59,168 bases of DNA. Origin: Candidatus Omnitrophota bacterium (GTDB lineage Bacteria > Hinthialibacterota > Hinthialibacteria > Hinthialibacterales > Hinthialibacteraceae). The notes beneath the pieces were generated by a model. The model saw only the letters and a list, made by a program, of their open reading frames with translations. It searched no databases and had not been told where the DNA came from. Of the stretch, positions 9,767 through 17,586 are shown in pieces; position 1 is the stretch's first letter, and every line of letters starts with the position of its first letter. Position numbers and translations under genes: made by a program. The stretch lies in the NCBI GenBank assembly GCA_040755155.1, contig JBFMBP010000086.1, positions 1-59,168 of the forward strand, in the 5' to 3' direction.

Positions 9767-10062
9767 AGTAAAAATTCCTTTTGGAAAAATAATGGTGAAT
9801 GATGAATGATGAGCCAGTCTGCCGAGAAAAAACTATCGACGATTTCAAGCAGAAAAAACCTTGCCTTTACGCCCCGCCGTTAAAACGGCGGGCTATTATC
9901 GTTTGCCCCTTTAAAGGGGCATTATAAAATAGCCCAGTCGCGTAGGATGGGTCGCGTTTTTTGACCCATCACTATTCCATAGAGGAGCAATTGATGGGTC
10001 AAACGACGCGACCCTTCCTACGATTTGATACTTGTCACCTTGTCCCCATTCATCATTAGTTT
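9767..10062. repeat. Cluster of palindromic repeats between arsM and cfa
   Basis: Three nested structures occupy this gap: hairpin 9873-9892 (CCCGCCGTT / AACGGCGGG), perfect palindrome 9905-9920 (GCCCCTTTAAAGGGGC), and a long inverted repeat with arms 9941-9971 and 9992-10022 (CGTAGGATGGGTCGCG ... CGCGACCCTTCCTACG) around a 20-nt loop. A shorter relative of the last is at 41850-41886. Short TGAATGATGA heptamers lie at 9791-9812. Most likely REP-type extragenic palindromes that could also end transcription between cfa and arsM. Confidence 0.7.
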
Positions 10063-11349
10063 CTACCTATACCAGTCTTTGCGCGTTAAGGGTTGCTCGC
10101 TGCGGCCTTCCGCATCGCGGCGGACGAGCAGCGATTGATAGAGGTTCAGGCGCCCGACTTTGAAACGGTAGGCGGAGCCGGACATATACAGCCGCCAAAC
10201 GCGATAGGTCGGCTCATCGACGTATAGCAGCGCTTGCTCATGGCGTTCTTCCAAACGCCGCACCCAATGGCGCAAAGTGAGGATGTAATGTTCGCGCAGG
10301 TTTTCTACATCGCGAACCTCGAATCCAGCCGCTTCCGCCTCGGCCAGCGTTGTAGAGATGGGCGTCAGTTCGCCGTCGGGAAAAACGTAAGCGCCGGTGA
10401 AGGAATCGCTATTTTCATTGCTTTCGCCGCAGCAATTGGCAATCCCATGATTCAAAAAAACTCCTCCCGGTTTGAGCAACTCATAGGCTTTGGCGAAATA
10501 AACCGGCAGTAATTTTTCGCCCACATGTTCGAACATCCCTACGCTGACCAATGCGTCGTAGGCGCCTGGATCGGACAACTCGCGGTAGTCGCGCAGGAGC
10601 GCGCAGCAGCGATTGGCAAGGCTGGCCCCGGCTATGCGTTGATTGGCGAGTTCAACCTGGGGCTGGCTGAGGGTGATACCCGTCGCGTCCACGCCATAAT
10701 GGCGAGCGGCATGCAAAATCAGCGCGCCCCAACCGCAGCCGATATCAAGCAGGCGCTGTCCCGGCTGCAAGCGGAGTTTGCGGCATAAGTAATCCAGTTT
10801 GTCTTCCTGAGCCTGATCCAAGGAAACATCCGGATTTTGGAAATAGGCGCAGGAATAGGACATGGAGCGGTCCAGCCATAGGGCGTAGAAATCGTTGGAT
10901 ACGTCATAATGGTAAGTCACCGCCTCCCGATCCCGCTGGATGGAATGAAGTTTTCCTTTCAACTTAGCTGGTCCCCGATGGGCGTATCGGCGCTCTGGAC
11001 CGGCGGGAAGTTGCAGCAATATCCCGGCGGCGCGCCATTTCTTCCCAAAACTTCTGGACCGGTTCGTTAGTAAGTTGGAGAGACTAAAGACATCTTCCGC
11101 ATTTCCTTCAATATCGAAATCGTCGAACAAATACGCTTCGGCCAATCCCACTTCGCCGCCGGAAAGCAACATGCTGCGCAGCGAACCCGGATGATTGAGA
11201 ACCATCGTCGCCTTGCGGGGAGCATCGTCTGGGAAGCAGGTTCCGTTCCACAAGCGAAAACCGACGTCGCGCGTAATCTTTTCGTCAACCATTTCGCGAA
11301 GCAAAGACAAGGTCAGTTCCGCCTCCTTGGCGCTGGCGTTCGTATTCAT
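10063..11349 (-). CDS. cfa: Cyclopropane-fatty-acyl-phospholipid synthase family methyltransferase
   Basis: Transfers a methylene group from SAM to unsaturated acyl chains of membrane phospholipids. The 428-residue protein contains the SAM motif LDIGCGWGALILHAAR (about residue 196), the ITLSQPQVELANQR segment, VSVGMFEHVG with the CFA-family glutamate/histidine pair, and FLNHGIANCCG. The N-terminal region (residues 1-120) matches the CFAS lipid-binding domain. It sits between arsR and arsM. Whether it serves arsenic resistance (membrane hardening) or is a bystander cannot be read. Confidence 0.88.
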   Translation of the reverse strand: MNTNASAKEAELTLSLLREMVDEKITRDVGFRLWNGTCFPDDAPRKATMVLNHPGSLRSMLLSGGEVGLAEAYLFDDFDIEGNAEDVFSLSNLLTNRSRSFGKKWRAAGILLQLPAGPERRYAHRGPAKLKGKLHSIQRDREAVTYHYDVSNDFYALWLDRSMSYSCAYFQNPDVSLDQAQEDKLDYLCRKLRLQPGQRLLDIGCGWGALILHAARHYGVDATGITLSQPQVELANQRIAGASLANRCCALLRDYRELSDPGAYDALVSVGMFEHVGEKLLPVYFAKAYELLKPGGVFLNHGIANCCGESNENSDSFTGAYVFPDGELTPISTTLAEAEAAGFEVRDVENLREHYILTLRHWVRRLEERHEQALLYVDEPTYRVWRLYMSGSAYRFKVGRLNLYQSLLVRRDAEGRSEQPLTRKDWYR

Positions 11350-11459
11350 GATTCATCTCCTCCCGATGGTCATGATCCAAAACGTTAAGGCTTCTTACTA
11401 AACTATAACACTTGGAACCGCCTTGGGCATGGGAGTTTTCCTATCATGAGAACGAATTT

Positions 11460-11870
11460 TCAGCATGGATTTTTTTTACAAAGGTCTTCCGGTTTCATCT
11501 TCAATATTTGCTTCAGTTTTTTGCGGTCGCAGCATAATTGTTCGTCTTTATTCAGTTTCGGCAGGGCCATATCTTTTTCCAGGACGGCGAGCGCCGATTG
11601 GAGGATTTGGCGAAATTCCGGCGACGAAAGGCCGCTGGAAAGGCGGTAATGCACCCAGCGCCCGCGCTTTACGCTATCCACCCATCCCGCATGTTTGAGA
11701 ATCGACATGTGTTTGGAGACGGTGGAGGGCGCCAGAGCGAGCAGCTCGACGATTTGGCAGACGCACAATTCCCCGTCTCGGAGCGCCAATAGCGCCCGGA
11801 GGCGATGCTCGTCGCCCAGGGCTTTGCAGACGGCCACGAGCCGTTGGAGTACATTTTTATATTTCGCCAT
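11460..11870 (-). CDS. arsR: ArsR/SmtB-family repressor (first copy, leaderless)
   Basis: A 136-residue winged-helix metalloregulator. The helix-3 metal site ELCVC (arsenite-binding CxC type) is followed by the recognition segment LAPSTVSKHMSILKHAGWV and a cysteine-rich tail (EQLCC..., EDLCKKNPC). It should repress its own promoter and release on As(III). The open frame reaches an ATG at 11897, but that codon lies inside the spacer of a near-perfect promoter (11878-11905). The start at 11870 is therefore used, leaving essentially no 5' leader. Followed by cfa 110 nt downstream. Confidence 0.9.
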   Translation of the reverse strand: MAKYKNVLQRLVAVCKALGDEHRLRALLALRDGELCVCQIVELLALAPSTVSKHMSILKHAGWVDSVKRGRWVHYRLSSGLSSPEFRQILQSALAVLEKDMALPKLNKDEQLCCDRKKLKQILKMKPEDLCKKNPC

Positions 11871-11905
11871 ATAACGAATTATAGAAGACGAAGCCATCTT
11901 GTCAA
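11870..11905 (-). promoter_or_regulatory. arsR promoter with overlapping palindromic operator
   Basis: Reading the minus strand: -35 TTGACA (11900-11905), 16-nt spacer, -10 TATAAT (11878-11883), then 7 nt to the arsR ATG at 11870. The inverted repeat TATAA-TTCG-TTATA (11870-11883) covers the -10 and predicted start site, a plausible ArsR operator. The -35 box contains the TGA stop of arsG. Confidence 0.8.
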
Positions 11906-12606
11906 GCGGGAAATGGAATTGCGATTCCGAAAATATGAATTATGCAATAATACATTCCCGCTAAAATAAAAATGGTTCCCGTAACCATCCGCGCCCACCA
12001 TTCGAATTGGGCAATGCGTTGATAAGCCCGGCCGAGAGAAAACGCGCCCAGCGCAATAATAAAAGCGAAAGCCGCAACCGGAAGCGCCGTTCCTGCGCCG
12101 TAAAGGGCGGGCGCGGCGAATCCCGATCGCATCTTGACGGCCAGGGGAATCAAACCTCCGAAGAACAACGCCGCCGAAACCGGGCAGAAGGCTAAAGCGA
12201 AGATCATACCCAATAGCCCCGCGCCCCAAAGGCCGCCGGAATCAGCTCGTTTTTGCGCCCATTGGCTCATCCGTCCATTGCCCAAATTCATACTCAACAG
12301 TTCAAGGAGGAACATGCCGGTCAGAATGAGCAGGGGTCCCAAAATTTTGTTCATATATTTTTGCAGGAAAAACGAGAGTTGCGGGATGGAAAGAAAACTG
12401 GACGCAATCAACGCGCCGAGAACCACATACGTTGTCATCCGGCCCAGCGTATAGAAGACGCCTGTCCCCAATACCCACAGCGGACGATCCATCTTGCGGC
12501 CAATATAGGACATAGCGGCGATGTTGGACGCCAAGGGGCATGGGCTGATCGAAGTCAAGATGCCCAGCCATAAGGCCGAAGCGGCGCCGAATAACCACTC
12601 AGCCAT
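11902..12606 (-). CDS. arsG: ArsG-type efflux permease (aromatic arsenical export candidate)
   Basis: A 234-residue membrane protein of the cytochrome-c-biogenesis/TauE-like fold, with about six segments, an early TSISPCPLASNIAAMSYIG motif and a later FALAFCPVSAALFFGGLIPL motif, each with a Cys-Pro in the membrane. This is the architecture of the ArsG family, described as exporting trivalent aromatic aminoarsenicals. The start ATG at 12606 has GGAGAAGACA directly upstream and overlaps the end of arsF by 8 nt, so it is translationally coupled. An upstream in-frame ATG (12726) lies inside arsF and is rejected. Confidence 0.8.
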   Translation of the reverse strand: MAEWLFGAASALWLGILTSISPCPLASNIAAMSYIGRKMDRPLWVLGTGVFYTLGRMTTYVVLGALIASSFLSIPQLSFFLQKYMNKILGPLLILTGMFLLELLSMNLGNGRMSQWAQKRADSGGLWGAGLLGMIFALAFCPVSAALFFGGLIPLAVKMRSGFAAPALYGAGTALPVAAFAFIIALGAFSLGRAYQRIAQFEWWARMVTGTIFILAGMYYCIIHIFGIAIPFPA

Positions 12607-13093
12607 TGTCTTCTCCAAGAAATGTTTTAGCTTCCTTCTGGATATAGGCGATAAAGGCTTCCTTTTCGCCGGACAGACTCCAAATGTCATCCAGGTTTTT
12701 CCATTTCGTCTCTTTTCCGTCAACAATATCCGATAAAATAACGGACTTCGTCGCCAGCTGATAATCTTCTATAAAATGTTCGTTGCCGGGTTCTTCGACG
12801 TTGACGACTTTCCAAACCAGACGGCCAGCGTCAAGCGCGCCGGGAAAGCCGGTTTTAAGGGCTTCGTCCGCATAGGCTTCCATGTTCATGCAGGTTGTGC
12901 AGCGGGCGTTGCCGTGGAAGTAATAGGCGACGAGTTGGCGGCCTTCGCTGGCGGCAGGCTGCGATGAATCCGCCGCTTGTTTCTCAGCGGGCATCGTCGC
13001 AGGAGCGGATTTCATTTCGGAATAGAACATGGCGGCGACGCTTCCGACGACGAAAAGCAATAAAACGAATGTAACGATCCGCTTTGCATTCAT
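12599..13093 (-). CDS. arsF: ArsF-like membrane-anchored redox protein
   Basis: A 164-residue protein with an N-terminal membrane anchor (about residues 5-24) and a thioredoxin-like periplasmic domain containing YFHGNARCTTCMNMEAYADEA: a CxxC pair at about residues 70-73. This is the pattern of the ArsF family, annotated as a subunit of nitrophenyl-compound reduction in arsEFG operons. AAAGGAG precedes the ATG. Located directly between the ArsE-like and ArsG genes, matching the arsEFG order. The nitroreductase role is family knowledge, not visible in the sequence. Confidence 0.78.
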   Translation of the reverse strand: MNAKRIVTFVLLLFVVGSVAAMFYSEMKSAPATMPAEKQAADSSQPAASEGRQLVAYYFHGNARCTTCMNMEAYADEALKTGFPGALDAGRLVWKVVNVEEPGNEHFIEDYQLATKSVILSDIVDGKETKWKNLDDIWSLSGEKEAFIAYIQKEAKTFLGEDNG

Positions 13094-13106
13094 GGGACGG
13101 CTCCTT

Positions 13107-13484
13107 TCAAGCCAATATAGTCAAACGCGCTTTGTTTAAGGCGGCTTCTATTCGTTCTTCCGTTAGGGGCGATTCTTTTTTCTTCATGCCAATCATTTCC
13201 AACTGAAGATGTTTTATCTTCGTAAATCCCGCTTTTTCCATAATGATTTTGGCGCAATCTTTGGGACAGCCGTCGATGACGAGAAGGCGTTCGGCGTTGC
13301 TCGTCATGTCCAGAATTTCAGGGATTTCCGCCGCAATGGCGGCGGCGCAGCACATGGAAGCTATTTTTTCCTGAGACAACCTGCGGGCGGTCTGATCCGC
13401 AATCGCGCCCACATCGGCGGCGCCGGAACAGGAAAAGACCATGTTGTATTTCATAGGTCCGCAAGAGCAATTGGGGGAACTCAT
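13107..13484 (-). CDS. ArsE-like putative zinc-binding cysteine protein
   Basis: A 125-residue cytoplasmic protein with CSCGP near the start, FSCSGAADVGAIADQTAR, MCCAAAIA, and VIDGCPKDCAKIIMEKAG. This is the DGC-domain pattern of 'putative zinc-binding' proteins that sit upstream of arsFG. A strong AGGAGATATCC ribosome-binding site precedes the ATG. Gap to arsF is 13 nt. The position suggests it supplies the ArsE function, but ArsE identity is inferred from context and cysteine pattern. Confidence 0.7.
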   Translation of the reverse strand: MSSPNCSCGPMKYNMVFSCSGAADVGAIADQTARRLSQEKIASMCCAAAIAAEIPEILDMTSNAERLLVIDGCPKDCAKIIMEKAGFTKIKHLQLEMIGMKKKESPLTEERIEAALNKARLTILA

Positions 13485-13537
13485 GATGGATATCTCCTTT
13501 TATAAATGGATTGGCGGCCATAGGGGCGCCGCTGCGA

Positions 13538-13771
13538 TTACGAAAAGAATTTCTTGATTTCATCGGCGGATAGCATCTTTCCCGCCGAGACGACTTTTCC
13601 GTTCAGCGCCAGGGCGGGGGTAGTCATCACGCCGAAGGAAACGATATCGTTGATGTCTTGCACTTTCTCGATGGCGTACTCGATTCCCGCCTCTTGGGCG
13701 GCGCGTTCGGCGTTGGCCATTAGGGTTTTGCATTTGGGGCAGCCAGTTCCCAGGATTTGAATTTTTTTCAT
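13538..13771 (-). CDS. Thioredoxin-like redox-active disulfide protein
   Basis: A 77-residue protein with the beta-alpha thioredoxin start KIQILGTGCPKCKTLMANAER (CxxC at about 10-13) and the cis-proline segment GVMTTPALALNGKV. It belongs to the 'small redox-active disulfide protein 2' family often found beside ArsP/UPF0718 permeases. The ATG at 13771 overlaps the trmO stop (ATGA), giving translational coupling, and it replaces the longer open frame to 13852. Probable role: thiol reduction of the arsenical or of the permease. Confidence 0.85.
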   Translation of the reverse strand: MKKIQILGTGCPKCKTLMANAERAAQEAGIEYAIEKVQDINDIVSFGVMTTPALALNGKVVSAGKMLSADEIKKFFS

Positions 13772-14274
13772 GATGGATTTTCCTTTCTTGGTTCGAATCG
13801 GCGATCCGCCGCGATGGGATTCGATGGATCGATCTTCACCGCATCCATCCAACCGCAGCGCTCCGTCGGAAATGCGTCAAAACGGGGATTGTAGGGCTTG
13901 ATATCCAGCAGCGGCGTTCGATCCAAAATATCCACATCGCTTATATGAAGAACGCCGCCTTCGACGGTGAGAAGCCGCACGCAGGAGAGTCCGATAGGAT
14001 TGGGGCGGCTGGGCGCGCGCGTGGAGAAAAGGCCGCGAGGTTGTTCGTCCATGAATGGTTTGACTAAGAGGTTCGCAGGCGCAGCGCGATCGAACCAGTA
14101 CAGCAGCCATAGGCGGTCGAATCCCTCCAAATCTTTCAATCCTTCCGTATATTCGGGATACAGTTCGATCCGTCCCGGCGAACCAGCGGCCATGCAGGAT
14201 TGAATGGGCGTTCCAGCAGCTTGCTGGAAAGAAGAACGAATTACGCCGATAGGTTCGAGTATTATTGGTTTCAT
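13768..14274 (-). CDS. trmO: TrmO-family (TsaA/YaeB) tRNA methyltransferase
   Basis: About 168 residues. The family methylates N6 of t6A37 in tRNA with SAM. The TsaA/UPF0066 motifs are present: PIGVIRSSF at the N-terminus, LKDLEGFDRLWLLYWFDRA, and GLFSTRAPSRPNPIGLSCVRLL, then LDRTPLLDIKPYNPRFD. Start ATG at 14274 is favoured by an AAGAGAG upstream; an in-frame TTG at 14292 is an alternative. Its stop is shared with the thioredoxin-like gene and it follows the permease by 14 nt, so it is embedded in the arsenic operon rather than in a tRNA-modification context. Confidence 0.87.
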   Translation of the reverse strand: MKPIILEPIGVIRSSFQQAAGTPIQSCMAAGSPGRIELYPEYTEGLKDLEGFDRLWLLYWFDRAAPANLLVKPFMDEQPRGLFSTRAPSRPNPIGLSCVRLLTVEGGVLHISDVDILDRTPLLDIKPYNPRFDAFPTERCGWMDAVKIDPSNPIAADRRFEPRKENPS

Positions 14275-14288
14275 TTTCATTCTCTCTT

Positions 14289-15590
14289 TCAATGGATTAT
14301 CCAGCCCCAGAACAAGCCGCTGACCGTCGCCATGACTACGACGAGAGAAACATAAAAAATAGTTTTCTTGGTTCCGATGACGCTGCGAATCACCAACATG
14401 CTGGGCAAACTGAGTGCGGGTCCCGCCAATAAGAGCGCCAGGGCTGGGCCTTGGCCCATGCCGCTGCCGATCAGTCCTTGCAGAATGGGGATTTCCGTTA
14501 GTGTGGCGAAATACATGAAGGCGCCGAAGACGGAAGCGAAGAGGTTAGAAAAAAGCGAATTGCCTCCTACCGCCGAGCTAACCCATTTTGAAGGAATAAT
14601 TCCTTCCTGTCCGGGGCGGCCAAGCAGAAAGCCCGCCGCCAATACGCCTAAGAACAACAGCGGCAGAATCTGTTTGGCGAATCCCCACGAACTGGCGAAC
14701 CAATCGCCTAGCTCATCATGGCGGGAAGCGATCAAAATCGACAAGCCAAGAAATCCAGCGGCGAAGGATGCCGCTGGAATATGAGGCAAAAGAAAGGCAA
14801 GCATGGCGGCGGGAGCGCTGGCGAATAGAACATTCCACCATTTTACACGAAACCAGAAAACGAGCATAACGGCCAAGCAGACCGAGAACAAACCGGTTAG
14901 CGGCCACTTGACGGAGTAAATCCAAAACCAAATCCCCGCCGAACTCTCCGGCTTAGCCCAGTTGGCGAAGACGAGAATCGCCGCCAGCGCGGCGAAGTAG
15001 AAAGCGTTTTGCCAAAGAGGGCGTGAGGGATCTGTTTCGGGTAAATCCGCCGCCGCATTCGCTTTGGCGATTTCTTCTTTGCGAAAAATGAAGTGCATGG
15101 CCAGGCCGACGACCACGCTGAATACGATCGCGCCCACTGCCCGCGCCAGTCCCATGTCAAATCCAAGAACCGCCGCCGTCAGGACGATGGCCAAAACATT
15201 GATGGCGGGGCCGGAATAGAGAAACGCCGTGGCGGGACCGAGTCCGGCGCCCATGCGGTAGATGCCCGCGAACAACGGCAAGACGGTGCATGAACAGACG
15301 GCGAGAATAGTTCCCGAAATAGAGGCGACGCCATAAGCGAGAACTTTCGGGGCTTTGGGGCCGAGATATTTCATAACGGCATTTTGACGGACGAAGACGG
15401 AGATGGCTCCGGCAATGAAGAAAGCTGGAACCAAGCATAATAGAACATGCTCCCGGGCGTACCACTTTACAAGATGCAACGACTCCAGCAGCGCGTTTAG
15501 AAAACGGCTATTATTTACCGGCAGATAATAGCAGCCGAGAAAAACGGCAGCGATGAGAGATAATTTTTTGCTTTCCGATTTCCAATTCAT
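14289..15590 (-). CDS. UPF0718/ArsP-like permease
   Basis: A 433-residue membrane protein with about ten segments in two related halves. The first half has GTILAVCSCTVLPLFAGIY and FLYSGPAINVLAIVLTAA. The second has the echo FATLTEIPILQGLIGSGMG and LALLLAGPALSLPSMLVI. These are the signatures of the DUF318/UPF0718 permeases; ArsP members export trivalent organoarsenicals. The cysteines of VCSCT fit that role. Immediately downstream of arsR2 and first in a seven-gene run ending in arsG. Substrate is inferred from family and context. Confidence 0.83.
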   Translation of the reverse strand: MNWKSESKKLSLIAAVFLGCYYLPVNNSRFLNALLESLHLVKWYAREHVLLCLVPAFFIAGAISVFVRQNAVMKYLGPKAPKVLAYGVASISGTILAVCSCTVLPLFAGIYRMGAGLGPATAFLYSGPAINVLAIVLTAAVLGFDMGLARAVGAIVFSVVVGLAMHFIFRKEEIAKANAAADLPETDPSRPLWQNAFYFAALAAILVFANWAKPESSAGIWFWIYSVKWPLTGLFSVCLAVMLVFWFRVKWWNVLFASAPAAMLAFLLPHIPAASFAAGFLGLSILIASRHDELGDWFASSWGFAKQILPLLFLGVLAAGFLLGRPGQEGIIPSKWVSSAVGGNSLFSNLFASVFGAFMYFATLTEIPILQGLIGSGMGQGPALALLLAGPALSLPSMLVIRSVIGTKKTIFYVSLVVVMATVSGLFWGWIIH

Positions 15591-15639
15591 GGTGTTTTTG
15601 CCTAATTGTCCAAATAGCCAATGACTTGATAAAAAAAAT

Positions 15640-15957
15640 TCAAACGAATTTCTTCTCCGACTGATGGGATTCTTGAAGGACGCTTTCCACGCAGTTGAAG
15701 AAATTCGTTATGCAATGCGTTCGCAGGCGATAGAAAACCTGGTTGCCCCGTTTGTCGTCCTGAATGACTCCCGCATTGCGCAAGATAGACAGATGCTTGG
15801 ATACAGTGGAAATGTCCGAGCCGATCAACTCCGTCAGTTCGCAGACGCAACGCTCGCCGTCTTTCAGCGTCTCCACGATGAAAAGCCGCGCCGGGTGGGC
15901 TAAGGCTTTAATGATCCGGCAACGGGCTTCAAGCCGGCGTTTGGTTTTTTCTTCCAT
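15640..15957 (-). CDS. arsR: ArsR/SmtB-family repressor (second copy)
   Basis: A 105-residue winged-helix protein with metal-site motif ERCVC in helix 3, the recognition segment SDISTVSKHLSILRNAGVI, and two further cysteines in the C-terminal helix (HCITNFFNCVE). It is distinct from the other ArsR by sequence and by its C-terminal cysteines. Start at 15957 is preceded by AGGAAGTG; the frame to 15996 is rejected because it crosses the operator. Heads the permease-trmO-trx-arsE/F/G operon. Confidence 0.9.
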   Translation of the reverse strand: MEEKTKRRLEARCRIIKALAHPARLFIVETLKDGERCVCELTELIGSDISTVSKHLSILRNAGVIQDDKRGNQVFYRLRTHCITNFFNCVESVLQESHQSEKKFV

Positions 15958-15970
15958 AATTTCACTTCCT

Positions 15971-16007
15971 ATTTGGCATTTTAGCCAAATTGCCAATTAA
16001 AAGCAAG
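15971..16007 (-). promoter_or_regulatory. arsR2 promoter and operator
   Basis: A perfect inverted repeat ATTTGGC-ATTTTA-GCCAAAT lies at 15971-15990, 13 nt upstream of the arsR2 start. On the minus strand it contains a TAAAAT -10 (15978-15983), with TTGCTT 17 nt further up as a weak -35. Repressor bound here would block initiation. Confidence 0.7.
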
Positions 16008-16123
16008 TGGCGAGTGAAAAGTGATGAGTGACGTTGATTGAATCCCATACCTAACCAGTCGCGCAGGGTAGGCTAAAAGCGAAGCGCAGCCCGCCAGAGG
16101 CGACTGAAGAGAGACTCCTTATT

Positions 16124-17488
16124 CTATCCCTTCCCCTCTTTCCGCAGTTTTTCCGCCAACTCGCTCCATAATTTCATTCGTTCCTGGATTTGTTTTTCAC
16201 GCCCCCGGTCGGTGGGTTCGTAAAACGTCATACCCCGCAATTCGTCCGGCAGATGCTCTTGCGCCGTGAAGGCCTCTTCATAGTCGTGCGCGTATTGGTA
16301 GCCTTTGCCGTAGCCGAGATTCTTCATCAAGCGCGTGGGCGCGTTGCGGATATGCAAAGGAACGGGCAGGTAGCCGTATTGCTTCACCGCCTCCACCGCT
16401 TTGCCGTAGGCTTTGTAGATGGCGTTGCTCTTGGGCGCCGTCGCCATATAAACCGCCGCTTCCGCCAGCGCCAATTCCCCCTCCGGCGATCCCAGAAAAT
16501 GATAGGCGTCCCGCGCGGCGATGGCCAACAGCAGCGCGTTGGGATCGGCCAGCCCTACATCTTCCGCCGCGAAGCGGATGATGCGCCGCGCCGCGTAGAG
16601 CGGGTCTTCCCCCGCTTCCAGCATCCGCGCCAGCCAGTAGAGCGTCCCCTGCGGGTCGCTGTCCCTCATGCTTTTGTGCAGCGCCGAGATGATGTTGTAA
16701 TGCTCCTCGCCGGATTTGTCGTAGAGAATGCGCTTCTCTTGTATGGCGCGGGCGGCGTCTTCCCGCGTCAGCCGGATTTCGCTTCCCTCCGCCGCCAAAA
16801 ACTCGACGACCTGCTCCAGAGTATTCAACGCCACCCGCGCGTCGCCGTGGGAAACGGACGCTATCGCTTCCAGCGCGTCCGCATTATATTGGATATCACT
16901 CCCTTCGTTTTGCAAAAACTCCACCCCACGCCGCAGGATGTTCATCTGATGTTCCAACGTCAACGGCTTCAGTGTAAACACCGTCAAGCGCGACAAAAGC
17001 GCCCCATTGACCTCGAAGGAGGGATTTTCCGTCGTGGCCCCGATCAACGTAACCAATCCCGATTCCACGTGCGGCAGCAAGGCGTCCTGCTGAGACTTGT
17101 TCCAACGGTGGATTTCGTCGATGAAGAGGATGGTTTTGCGGTTCTTCTTCTCGCGCAACTCCTGCGCCTGTACGACGATCTTGCGCAAATCCTTGATGCC
17201 GCTCTCCGTGGCGGATAGAGTCAAAAACGCCGCCCGCGTCAATCGCGCTAGCAGCCGCGCCAACGTTGTCTTGCCGCTGCCCGGCGGCCCCCATAAAATC
17301 ATGGATGGCGCCCGATCCCGCTCGATGGCCTTGCGCAGCGGTTTATCCTCTCCCACAATCTCTTCTTGACCGAAGAACTCTTCCAACCGCGCTGGACGGC
17401 AACGCTCCGCCAGCGTTGCGCCGGGAGATGGCGGCGATTCCATTTCTTCTTCGGGAAAAAGGGAGTCTTGTTCTTTTTCGTTATTCAT
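16124..17488 (-). CDS. rarA: RarA/MgsA replication-associated AAA+ ATPase
   Basis: A 454-residue clamp-loader-like ATPase acting at stalled replication forks. Motifs: [21 protein letters not shown], Walker [15 protein letters not shown] (about residue 66), Walker [20 protein letters not shown], sensor [10 protein letters not shown], and the C-terminal MgsA tetramerisation domain ([31 protein letters not shown]). Start at 17488 is chosen because the family has a short N-terminus; an ATG at 17545 is possible and neither has a good ribosome-binding site. Diverges from the Yip1 gene. Confidence 0.93.
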   Translation of the reverse strand: MNNEKEQDSLFPEEEMESPPSPGATLAERCRPARLEEFFGQEEIVGEDKPLRKAIERDRAPSMILWGPPGSGKTTLARLLARLTRAAFLTLSATESGIKDLRKIVVQAQELREKKNRKTILFIDEIHRWNKSQQDALLPHVESGLVTLIGATTENPSFEVNGALLSRLTVFTLKPLTLEHQMNILRRGVEFLQNEGSDIQYNADALEAIASVSHGDARVALNTLEQVVEFLAAEGSEIRLTREDAARAIQEKRILYDKSGEEHYNIISALHKSMRDSDPQGTLYWLARMLEAGEDPLYAARRIIRFAAEDVGLADPNALLLAIAARDAYHFLGSPEGELALAEAAVYMATAPKSNAIYKAYGKAVEAVKQYGYLPVPLHIRNAPTRLMKNLGYGKGYQYAHDYEEAFTAQEHLPDELRGMTFYEPTDRGREKQIQERMKLWSELAEKLRKEGKG

Positions 17489-17586
17489 GGCAAGGTGAGC
17501 CTGGATAGAATGGGCGCTGCATACATCCATCTTACTCGCAACCAAGGGAAGGAAAAGATTTCCGGCGCTGTTGGAAATTGGAACCG

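Noticed and set aside
10060-10090. MITE element A end (TATACCAGT...GCGTTA) at the end of cfa
   Set aside because: The match is short and lies in conserved coding sequence for the C-terminus of cfa.
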